Source: DATEAV01 sp964513155
Lineage (GTDB): Bacteria; Chloroflexota; Anaerolineae; Anaerolineales; E44-bin32
Reading direction: 5' to 3'
Assembly (NCBI GenBank): GCA_964513155.1
Contig: CAZEMA010000001.1
Span: forward strand, 8,623 to 72,622
Length of the DNA: 64,000 nucleotides
Below, piece by piece: positions 57,216-64,000 of this stretch. The notes under the pieces are model-generated. The model ran no database searches and had not been told where the DNA came from. It saw only the letters and a list, made by a program, of their open reading frames with translations. Each line of letters opens with the position of its first letter. The stretch's first letter is position 1. Made by a program: the position numbers and the translations under genes.

Positions 57216-58093
57216 AGGAATACGGATTGATCATTGTTGACAAACCCGTAGGCCCGACCTCCCACAACGTAGTCAGTCTGGTCCGGAAGGGCACCAAGAT
57301 CCGCAAGGTGGGCCATGCGGGCACTCTCGACCCTCGGGCCTCAGGGGTTCTGGTCTTGTGTCTGGGGGCGGCCACTCGCTTGAGTGAGTATCTCTCCACG
57401 TCGACCAAGACCTATGAGGCCGTCGTCCGCTTTGGCAGCGCCACGCGCACGTACGACGCCGAGGGAGAGATCACTCGCCAGACGGGCGTCAGCCCCCGGC
57501 TGAGGGAGATCGAGGCGGTGCTGCCTTCTTTCCTGGGCGAGATCGACCAGGTGCCACCGCCCTTCAGCGCCATTAAGATCAGAGGCAAGAAGGCCTACGA
57601 GATGGCCCGCAATGGGCATGAACCTGACCTGTCGCCGCGCAAGGTGACGATCCACCGATTGGAGGTGCTGGCCTACGACCCGCCGGACCTTGCCCTGCGG
57701 GTGGAATGCTCTGCCGGCACCTACATTCGATCATTGGCCCATGACCTGGGAGTGAGGCTGGCTTCCGGTGCACACCTTGCCGGACTGCGGCGCAGCAAGG
57801 CCGGCCCCTTCAACCTGGAGGACGCCATCCCGCTGCCAAAGCTAGAGGTGGCCTTCCTGACGGGGAAGTGGGAGCAGTACGTCCGGCCGGCCGCGGACGC
57901 CCTGCCGGAGTTCCCTTCGATCCCGGTCGAGGCGGAAGGCCAGGAGCGACTGCGCTTCGGACACCGCATCCCCGCGGAACCCGGTTCGAAGGGGATGGCC
58001 AAGGCAGTCAACCAGGAGGGCGAGTTGATCGCCATCCTGGAGGCGGTGGAGGGGGGAGCGGAATGGCATCCGCGAAAGGTCTTTCTGGGGTAG
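57212..58093 (+). CDS. truB: tRNA pseudouridine(55) synthase
   Basis: Makes pseudouridine 55 in the T loop of tRNAs. The protein of 293 residues starts GLIIVDKPVGPTSHNVVSLV. The catalytic aspartate D40 lies in GHAGTLDPRASGVL. It then has ISVDIDQ-like spacing around FLGEIDQVPPPFSAIKIRGKKAYEMAR, and CSAGTYIRSLAHDLGVRL. The C-terminal part includes a short PUA-like tail. The ATG overlaps the preceding stop by 4 bp. Confidence 0.97.
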   Translation: MKEYGLIIVDKPVGPTSHNVVSLVRKGTKIRKVGHAGTLDPRASGVLVLCLGAATRLSEYLSTSTKTYEAVVRFGSATRTYDAEGEITRQTGVSPRLREIEAVLPSFLGEIDQVPPPFSAIKIRGKKAYEMARNGHEPDLSPRKVTIHRLEVLAYDPPDLALRVECSAGTYIRSLAHDLGVRLASGAHLAGLRRSKAGPFNLEDAIPLPKLEVAFLTGKWEQYVRPAADALPEFPSIPVEAEGQERLRFGHRIPAEPGSKGMAKAVNQEGELIAILEAVEGGAEWHPRKVFLG

Positions 58094-58101
58094 CGACGGG
58101 C

Positions 58102-59046
58102 ATGGAGCACTCGGAAGACCTCAGCCAACTCCATCTGGAGGCCTGCAGCCTGACGATTGGCTCTCTCGATGGCGTGCATCTTGGCCATCAGGCGCTTGTC
58201 CGGTCGATGGTGGCGACAGCCCGACAGGCTGAGATCCCGGCCGTCGTCGTCACCTTCTTTCCCCATCCCTTCCTCGTTCTCCGAGGCCGAAGGCCCGGGT
58301 TCTACCTCACCTCTCCCGAGGAGAAGGCCGCGTTGCTCGGCCAACTCGGGGTGGACTTTGTCGTCACCCTCCCCTTCGATCGCTCATTCGCTGGGCTCAG
58401 TGCAGACGAGTTCCTCGACCGGATGCAGGCTCAATTGGGCCTCCGGGACTTGTGGGTGGGCGAGGGTTTTGCCTTGGGCTATCGGCGGCAAGGGGACGTG
58501 GCCTTTCTGGCAAAGGCGGGCGAAATCCGAGGCTACCGGCTCCACGTCCTCAAGCCGATCCTCCTGGGTGGGGCGGTGATCAGCTCGACCCGGGTGCGCA
58601 AAGCCCTTCGTGCCGGTGACGTTGTTGGAGCGGCCTCTCTTCTGGGCCGACCCTATACCCTGCCAGGCACCGTCGTGGCGGGGTCCGGCCGGGGAAGATC
58701 CTTGAACATGCCCACGGCCAACCTCGCAGTCTGGGAGGAGCGGGCCCATCCGGGGCCGGGCGTCTACGCCTGCATGGCCGAGGGGTTGGGCAGGAGCTTC
58801 AAGGCGGTCACCAACATCGGCGTCCGGCCGACCTTCGAGGGCGACGGTCGGCCGCTGGTTGTGGAGACCCATTTGCTGGACTTCGAGGGGGACCTGTATG
58901 GACAGGAGCTGCGCTTGGCCTTCGTCGACCGCTTGCGAGACGAGCGGCGATACGCTGGCCCCGAAGCGCTATTCGAGCAGATCCAGAAAGACATCCGCCG
59001 GGCCCGTGAGATCCTGAACGGCAGGGAGGAGGGGGGAGGTGGCTGA
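58102..59046 (+). CDS. ribF: Bifunctional riboflavin kinase / FAD synthetase
   Basis: Makes FMN then FAD from riboflavin. The 314-residue protein has the nucleotidyltransferase motif TIGSLDGVHLGHQALV, VVTFFPHPFLVLRG, the ISSTRVRKAL signature, and the flavokinase domain PGTVVAGSGRGRSLNMPTANL with VTNIGVRPTFEG and VETHLLDFEGDLYGQ. I prefer ATG 58102 from the usual spacing to the first motif; ATG 58063, behind a strong GGAGG stretch, would add 13 residues. FAD from it could serve the adjacent FAD-dependent ThyX. Confidence 0.95.
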   Translation: MEHSEDLSQLHLEACSLTIGSLDGVHLGHQALVRSMVATARQAEIPAVVVTFFPHPFLVLRGRRPGFYLTSPEEKAALLGQLGVDFVVTLPFDRSFAGLSADEFLDRMQAQLGLRDLWVGEGFALGYRRQGDVAFLAKAGEIRGYRLHVLKPILLGGAVISSTRVRKALRAGDVVGAASLLGRPYTLPGTVVAGSGRGRSLNMPTANLAVWEERAHPGPGVYACMAEGLGRSFKAVTNIGVRPTFEGDGRPLVVETHLLDFEGDLYGQELRLAFVDRLRDERRYAGPEALFEQIQKDIRRAREILNGREEGGGG

Positions 59047-60463
59047 GACCTTCAAGCGTCGAGTGTACCTGCTGAGCCCTCGCCAGTTCAGCCCAGAGAC
59101 CATCGCGGTGACCTTCGCCAAGACCTCCAGGTCGCCGCAGTCATTTGAGGAGATCGCCGGCCAGCTCAGCGACGAGTCGTCTGCCGGATTCGGCGAGAAG
59201 TGGATCGTCGGGTTCGGGCATGCCTCGGTGGCGGAGCATGCCGTCCTGCACATCGCCTTCGAGAATGTGTCCCGGTTGGCGGTTGAGGTCCTGGAGTCCC
59301 ACCGTCTGGCCTCCTACACCGAGAAGTCCAGCCGGTACCAGAAGTGGGCCCCGGGCTGCTACCACGTTCCTGCTGAGATCCTCGGGAGCCCGTACGAGAG
59401 CCTCTACCGGGAGACCTGCAGCCGGCTGTTCACCGCCTACCAGGAATCCCTGGTCGCGGTGCGGAGGGTTGTGCAGCTCCAGGTGCCGAGGCGCGAGGAC
59501 GAGACGGAGGAGCACTGGGAGGCCAGAATCCGCACCCGCTACGCGGATGCCTGCCGCTTCCTCCTGCCGGCTGCAGCGCTGGCGAATGTGGGGATGACCG
59601 CCAATGCCAGGACCCTGGAGCACGCACTGAGGAAGATGCTTTCTCATCCTCTGGCCGAAGCCCGTCAGATCGGGCTGGAGCTTAAGCAGGCGTCGGCCGC
59701 GGAGTTGCCGACGCTGCTCAAGCGTGCCGAAGCTTCCGACTATCTGAGCCGCATGGAGGCGGATCTGCCTTCGTTGGCCGAGGCCGTCGAGCCCGATGGC
59801 GGCCGAGACTTGCTTCGGCTCTTCGCCTACGATCCCGAGGCCGAAAGCCGGGTACTGGCGGCGGCACTCTACCCATACGCCCATGGAAGCTTCGAGAAGA
59901 CTCTGGACCACATTCGTTCTCTCGACAAGGCCGGGCGTCGTTCGTTGGCGGAGGAGCTCTTGAGCCGGAGAGAGCGCTTCGACATCCCCCCCAGGGCGCT
60001 AGAGCATGCCGCTTATACCTTCGAGGCCATCTTGGATCAGGGTGCCTACTTTGAGCTCAAGCGGCATCGGATGATGACCCAAACCGCTCACCGGTTGACG
60101 GCGGAGCTGGGGTACGCCGTTCCCAAACTGGTGACGACGGGCGGCTACGAGATTGCCTATCGGGAGGCGATGGAAGCGGCCGCGGCCGCCTACCGGACGC
60201 TGGCCATCTGGAACCCTGAAGTCGCCGGCTACGTCATCCCCAACGGATTCAACCGTCGGGTGTTGTTGACGTTGAACCTGCGCGAGGCATACCATTTCTG
60301 CGAGTTGCGCTCGGCGGCCAATGCCCATTTCTCGATCCGCAGGTTGGCCTATCGGATGGCTGATATGGTCGGCCAGGTCCACCCAACCCTGGCCGCGTTC
60401 ATCCGCTTGCCGGAGGGCGATGATTGGCGCAAGATCGAGGCCGAGCATTTCACGCAGGTGTAG
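59039..60463 (+). CDS. thyX: Tandem-domain FAD-dependent thymidylate synthase (ThyX-like)
   Basis: Flavin-dependent methylation of dUMP to dTMP. The 474 residues hold two ThyX-like halves. Half 1 has GFGHASVAEHAVLHIAFENVS and SHRLASYTEKSSRY (residues 87-100), in which the first arginine of the R-H-R motif is Ser87. Half 2 has EHAAYTFEAIL and KRHRMMTQTAHRLTAELGY, keeping R342-H343-R344 but with a divergent serine region. Single-domain ThyX proteins are about half this length. GTG 59039 overlaps ribF by 8 bp. Two halves could build a pseudo-symmetric active site; this is inference. Confidence 0.9.
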   Translation: MAETFKRRVYLLSPRQFSPETIAVTFAKTSRSPQSFEEIAGQLSDESSAGFGEKWIVGFGHASVAEHAVLHIAFENVSRLAVEVLESHRLASYTEKSSRYQKWAPGCYHVPAEILGSPYESLYRETCSRLFTAYQESLVAVRRVVQLQVPRREDETEEHWEARIRTRYADACRFLLPAAALANVGMTANARTLEHALRKMLSHPLAEARQIGLELKQASAAELPTLLKRAEASDYLSRMEADLPSLAEAVEPDGGRDLLRLFAYDPEAESRVLAAALYPYAHGSFEKTLDHIRSLDKAGRRSLAEELLSRRERFDIPPRALEHAAYTFEAILDQGAYFELKRHRMMTQTAHRLTAELGYAVPKLVTTGGYEIAYREAMEAAAAAYRTLAIWNPEVAGYVIPNGFNRRVLLTLNLREAYHFCELRSAANAHFSIRRLAYRMADMVGQVHPTLAAFIRLPEGDDWRKIEAEHFTQV

Positions 60464-60663
60464 CCACCACGCCGGCCTCGACAACGCATACTGCCGAGGC
60501 AGGGGCGGTGAGTCTTCTCTCGCTTCCAGGCTGACTCCAGAGCACGTAGTCTCGTTTTGGGCCGTTGCGGAAGCCCAGAACTGCCCCATCGTTCCGCAAG
60601 CCCCCCGGAAATGGTGGTCAGGGCCACGAATCCCTCCTCGCGGGCCGTAGGAACCTCGGCCGA

Positions 60664-60692
60664 TTGTTCCCTCCAAGCTGAACTGCTATAAT
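60664..60692 (+). promoter_or_regulatory. Promoter of the ABC transporter operon
   Basis: TTGTTC (60664-60669), 17-bp spacer, perfect TATAAT (60687-60692). Only 11 nt separate it from the ATG, so the leader would be about 4-5 nt. Confidence 0.65.
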
Positions 60693-60703
60693 CGCCATTC
60701 GAG

Positions 60704-61648
60704 ATGGCACTCATACTGACGAACGATCTCACCAAACAGTTTGAAACCATCACCGCTGTGGAAGGCGTCTCCTTGCGCGTCGAGGCAGGGGAGGTGCTCG
60801 TTCTGCTGGGCCCGAATGGAGCAGGCAAGACCACGACCATCCGCATGTTGGCCTCGATCTTGCGCCCCACCCGCGGAACCGTTGTGGTGGCGGGGCGCGA
60901 CACTCGCCTGGACCCGGTGGGCGTGCGCGCCTCGGTCGGTCTGCTGACCGAGCACCACGGGCTGTACATGAGGATGCGCGCCAGGGAGTATTTACAGTTC
61001 TTCGGGCGCGCCTATGGAATGTCCCTCGAGGCGATCCGGCGACGGGCCGAGGAGCTCTGTCTTGTCTACGGGCTGGCGGAGGACCTGGACCGGCGGTTGG
61101 GTGAGTTCTCCAAGGGCATGCGGCAGAAGCTGGCGCTGGTGCGGGCGCTTCTCCACGACCCACCCGTGCTCCTGCTGGATGAACCAACCTCGGCCATGGA
61201 TCCGGCCAGCGCGCGCGTAGTGCGCCAGGGAATCACCAACCTGCGCTCGTCCCAGCGGGCGATCGTCGTGTGCACCCACAACCTGGCCGAGGCGGATCTG
61301 CTGGCTGACCGCATCGCCATTATCCGACGGGGGCGGATCGTCGCGCAGGGGACGTCCCGGGAGTTGAAGAGCGCCCTCCTCGGAGATCCCATCATGGAGC
61401 TGCACCTGGCCTGTCCTCTCGACGGCGCCGTCCGCTGCCTGCCCGAGGGTCTAGAGCCGGTGGTCGTCGCTCCCGACCGGTTCCGCTACCGGACGCCTTG
61501 CCCCGAGGCAGTCAACCCCCGAGTGTTGTCTGCCATGGCAGAGGCGGGAATCCCTGTCGTGACCCTGTCTGAGGTGGGGCGCAGTCTGGAGGACGTCTAC
61601 CTTCAGGTGGTCGAGGCGGATACCGCAGAAGCGGAGTCTGGCGCATGA
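60704..61648 (+). CDS. ABC transporter ATP-binding protein
   Basis: Cytoplasmic ATPase of an ABC-2-type exporter. The 314-residue protein has Walker A GPNGAGKT (residues 36-43), signature LGEFSKGMRQKLALVRAL, Walker B PVLLLDEPTSAMDP and the switch histidine in VVCTHNLAEADLLADRI. The C-terminal roughly 80 residues, including DVYLQVVEAD, resemble drug/Na-export and copper (NosF-like) ATPases. Substrate unknown. It overlaps the permease gene by 4 bp. Confidence 0.93.
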   Translation: MALILTNDLTKQFETITAVEGVSLRVEAGEVLVLLGPNGAGKTTTIRMLASILRPTRGTVVVAGRDTRLDPVGVRASVGLLTEHHGLYMRMRAREYLQFFGRAYGMSLEAIRRRAEELCLVYGLAEDLDRRLGEFSKGMRQKLALVRALLHDPPVLLLDEPTSAMDPASARVVRQGITNLRSSQRAIVVCTHNLAEADLLADRIAIIRRGRIVAQGTSRELKSALLGDPIMELHLACPLDGAVRCLPEGLEPVVVAPDRFRYRTPCPEAVNPRVLSAMAEAGIPVVTLSEVGRSLEDVYLQVVEADTAEAESGA

Positions 61649-63087
61649 GGGCGGCCCTGACCCGGGATGCTGTGTTTCCCCCTCCGGCGCTAATCGTGGC
61701 GGGCCGGGAGATCCGCGACCAATTGCGCGACTGGCGGATCCTCCTCCCCATCGCGCTGCTGACGCTGTTCTTCCCCTTCCTGATGAACGTCACCGCGCGC
61801 GGGGCCGTCGATTTCGTTGCCCGCTATGGCGCGCCTCTGGTCGGGGAACGCCTGGTTCCGTTCCTCCTGATGGTGGTCGGCTTCTTCCCTATCTCCATTT
61901 CCCTCGTCATCGCCCTGGAGAGTTTCGCCGGCGAGCGGGAGCGGCTTTCTCTGGAACCCCTGTTGGCCACTCCGCTGACGGATAGCCAGTTGTACCTGGG
62001 CAAGATGCTGGCTTCCCTGGTTGCCCCTCTGGGAGCCGCCTACCTGGGCATTGCGGTCTATCTGATCAGCCTCTGGATTGGCATCCGCTGGCTGCCCAGT
62101 CCGTCACTGCTAGCACAGGTCCTTCTCCTGACGACAGCCCAAGCGCTTGTGATGGTGAACGGGGCGGTAGTGATTTCCCTGCAGACCACATCGGTCCGGG
62201 CGGCCAACCTGCTGGCCTCCTTCATCATTGTCCCGGTCTCCCAGTTGATCATTGGCGAGAGCCTGATCATGTTTTGGGGGTTGTACGACGTGTTGTGGTG
62301 GATCATCCTGGCATTGCTGGCCCTGACCGGCCTGCTGTGTAGGATGGGACTCCACCTCTTCAACCGGGAATCGATTCTGGGGCGCGAGATCGACACGCTG
62401 AACCTGCGGCTGGCCTGGACGGGGTTCACGCAGGCGTTCCGCTGCGGCGCCCGGGGGCCCCTGGACTGGTACCGCGGGATTCTGAGGCAGACGTTGCCTC
62501 GTATGCGCATGCCTCTGCTCGTCCAGTGTGGGGCGATTGTGGCTGCCTACTTGATCGGACAGAGCCAGGCCGCCCGGTTCCCGCTTCCGGCGGAGATGCT
62601 GCGCATGGGTCAACTGGAGGGGAGCGCGGCAGAGGAGCTGCTACGCTTCGGGATGCTCAACGGCAGCGGCTGGATGTGGGTGATCTCCAACAACCTGCGG
62701 GCGATGGGACTGGCGACTCTCCTGGGTGCTTTCTCTTTCGGGGTCGCCTCCATCGTCCTTAACATGGCGCCGATGGCGATCATCGGATACTTCGCGGGCA
62801 ATGTGGCAATGGCAGGCCAGGGCGTCTTCAAGTTCCTGCTGGCCTTGGTCATCCCCCATGCCATCCTGGAGATCCCGGCCGCCATTCTGGGTGGAGCGGC
62901 CATGATTCGTCTCGGCATGGTGATCGTGAGCCCGCCTCAGGGCAGGTCCCTGGGGCAGAACTGGGTAATTGCCCTGGCGGATTGGGCCCGGGTGTTCGTT
63001 GGCTTGGTGGTTCCCCTCCTGATCGGCGCCGCGGCCCTTGAGGTCTTTGTGACCCCGCGCGTGGCCCTGCTGCTCCTCCACGGATGA
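61645..63087 (+). CDS. ABC-2-type transporter permease
   Basis: A 480-residue membrane protein with about ten hydrophobic segments and an N-terminal cytoplasmic start (IVAGREIRDQLRDWRILLPI) typical of ABC-2 permeases. LESFAGERERLSLEPLLATP, TDSQLYLGKMLASLVAPL is the conserved coupling region. The last third (GMLNGSGWMWVISNNLRAMGL and later) resembles a second membrane module (SpoIIM-like, with a conserved N-N-x-R-A), making the protein longer than a typical ABC-2 permease. It pairs with the preceding ATPase. Confidence 0.88.
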   Translation: MRAALTRDAVFPPPALIVAGREIRDQLRDWRILLPIALLTLFFPFLMNVTARGAVDFVARYGAPLVGERLVPFLLMVVGFFPISISLVIALESFAGERERLSLEPLLATPLTDSQLYLGKMLASLVAPLGAAYLGIAVYLISLWIGIRWLPSPSLLAQVLLLTTAQALVMVNGAVVISLQTTSVRAANLLASFIIVPVSQLIIGESLIMFWGLYDVLWWIILALLALTGLLCRMGLHLFNRESILGREIDTLNLRLAWTGFTQAFRCGARGPLDWYRGILRQTLPRMRMPLLVQCGAIVAAYLIGQSQAARFPLPAEMLRMGQLEGSAAEELLRFGMLNGSGWMWVISNNLRAMGLATLLGAFSFGVASIVLNMAPMAIIGYFAGNVAMAGQGVFKFLLALVIPHAILEIPAAILGGAAMIRLGMVIVSPPQGRSLGQNWVIALADWARVFVGLVVPLLIGAAALEVFVTPRVALLLLHG

Positions 63088-63093
63088 GAGTCT

Positions 63094-63843
63094 ATGGCCA
63101 AGGTGATCCTTCTGGGCACTTCCAGCGCAATCCCCGACAGTGTGCGCCAAAACACCCACCTGGCCGTCGTTGGCAAGGAAGGGGCGGTGCTGATCGACTG
63201 TGTCGGCACACCGACGTACCCCCTCAACCGAGCCGGCATCCCGCTCGAGTCGATCACGGAGCTGGTGGCCACACACTTCCACCCGGACCACGTGTCGGGA
63301 ATCCCACTCTTGCTGATGAACATGTGGCTTTTGGGCCGGCAGGAGCCATTGCGGATCTGCGGTCTGCACCACTGCTTGGAACGGCTCGAGCATACGATGA
63401 GTCTCTACTCCTGGGACAACTGGCCAGACTTCTTCCCGGTGGCGTTTCATCGCCTTCCCGAAAGGGAACACGTCCTGCTCCTGGAGAAAGAGGACTTCCG
63501 CATCTATTCCTCTCCCGTGCGCCACCTTGTCCCAACTATCGGACTGAGGATTGAGGGGAAGGTTGGCAGCCGGACGGTGGCCTATTCTTGCGACACCGAG
63601 CCTTGCCCATCCGTCATCCGCTTGGCCAGCGGCGCGGATGTCCTGATCCACGAAGCTTCAGGAGGCGGCGTTGGCCACTCCTCTGCCTTCCAGGCCGGTG
63701 AGGTTGCCCGCCAGGCGGAGGTCGGGCAGCTGCTGCTCATCCACTACCCGGGGAATGAGCCGGTCGAGCTTGTCGAGCAGGCCCGGAGTTCCTTCGGTGG
63801 TGAGGCAGCCCTCGCTAGGGACTTCATGTCGATCGACCTCTAG
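63094..63843 (+). CDS. Metallo-beta-lactamase-fold hydrolase (RNase Z-like)
   Basis: The 249-residue protein has the MBL metal motif THFHPDHVSG (H61, H63, D65, H66), an N-terminal VILLGTSSAIPDSVRQNTH as in RNase Z/arylsulfatase-type enzymes, RTVAYSCDTEPCPS, VLIHEASGGGVGHSSAFQAG and LLLIHYPG. It lacks a long exosite arm, so it may not be a tRNA 3' processing enzyme. ATG 63094 is 6 bp after the permease stop and may be coupled. Substrate unknown. Confidence 0.88.
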   Translation: MAKVILLGTSSAIPDSVRQNTHLAVVGKEGAVLIDCVGTPTYPLNRAGIPLESITELVATHFHPDHVSGIPLLLMNMWLLGRQEPLRICGLHHCLERLEHTMSLYSWDNWPDFFPVAFHRLPEREHVLLLEKEDFRIYSSPVRHLVPTIGLRIEGKVGSRTVAYSCDTEPCPSVIRLASGADVLIHEASGGGVGHSSAFQAGEVARQAEVGQLLLIHYPGNEPVELVEQARSSFGGEAALARDFMSIDL

Positions 63844-64000
63844 TGCCCCGTCTCGGAAGTTCGATGAAGAAGTCCTTCGCATTTGGCGAGGCCGTCGGCC
63901 TCACCCCGTTCGGGCCGCGAGCGCCGGCGGCCCGCCGGGGCGAGACGGCCCCCCGCCTCCTTCAAAACCTCACCCCTCCCCCGGCTTGACTCCCTCCTGC
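63844..64000. other. End of window, no gene seen
   Basis: GC-rich sequence after the last gene. I find no start codon with a ribosome site and no clear terminator. Confidence 0.5.

Overview
The window is GC-rich, densely coding DNA, and almost all of it is core chromosome. Gene content points to a Chloroflexota bacterium, probably Anaerolineae-like, in a draft or metagenome-derived assembly; this is inference. The pointers are a cell-wall/division cluster without outer-membrane genes, a class II ribonucleotide reductase with NrdR, a tandem-domain ThyX, a GH57 glycogen enzyme, a PgpH-type c-di-AMP phosphodiesterase and archaeal-type endonuclease IV. Four runs of exactly 100 N (4569, 12226, 16696, 36540) are scaffold gaps of unknown true length. 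They interrupt murB and nrdJ and remove the 3' end of a uracil-DNA glycosylase gene.

Layout. 1-9.5 kb: peptidoglycan and division operon ftsW-murG-cvpA-like-murC-small ORF-murB-ddl-ftsQ-ftsA-ftsZ, tightly overlapping and closed by strong hairpins. 9.8-13.9 kb: DNA precursor genes nrdR, nrdJ and a deoxynucleoside kinase. 14-16.2 kb: a two-subunit CoA-transferase and a small membrane protein. 16.8-27.2 kb (minus strand): base-excision repair pair nfo-udg, a soluble three-GAF/PAS histidine kinase, yqeY-pgpH-ybeY-dgkA, a secreted domain protein and a TPR protein. 27.5-29.7 kb: etfBA behind a structured leader. 30.4-36.1 kb: glycogen metabolism (GH57 branching enzyme, glgA, malQ) and a phosphodiesterase. 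36.2 kb: tRNA-Arg(CCG). 36.7-42.9 kb: rpoC with its own promoter and no rpoB, then rplU-rpmA and an rpmE fused to an RNA polymerase alpha-CTD-like domain. 43-48.6 kb: tdk, hpt, CCA-adding enzyme, a zinc-ribbon protein, dinB and a TIM-barrel/SnoaL protein. 48.7-51.3 kb (minus): gyrA. 51.5-60.5 kb: nusA-ylxR-infB-rbfA-nrnA-truB-ribF-thyX. 60.7-63.8 kb: an ABC transporter pair and a metallo-beta-lactamase-fold hydrolase.

The genes serve wall synthesis and septation, deoxynucleotide supply (NrdJ, two kinase families, ThyX), and transcription/translation (rpoC, nusA, infB, rbfA, truB, L21, L27, L31, tRNA, CCA enzyme). There is no prophage, CRISPR array or classical transposase. The most unusual items are the L31-alphaCTD fusion; a family of 128-bp palindromic elements whose central stem shows compensatory base changes between copies; the rpoC leader (dyad over the start point, 28-codon upstream reading frame with an occluded start); a terminator-like hairpin inside the nusA leader; and a structured etfBA leader.
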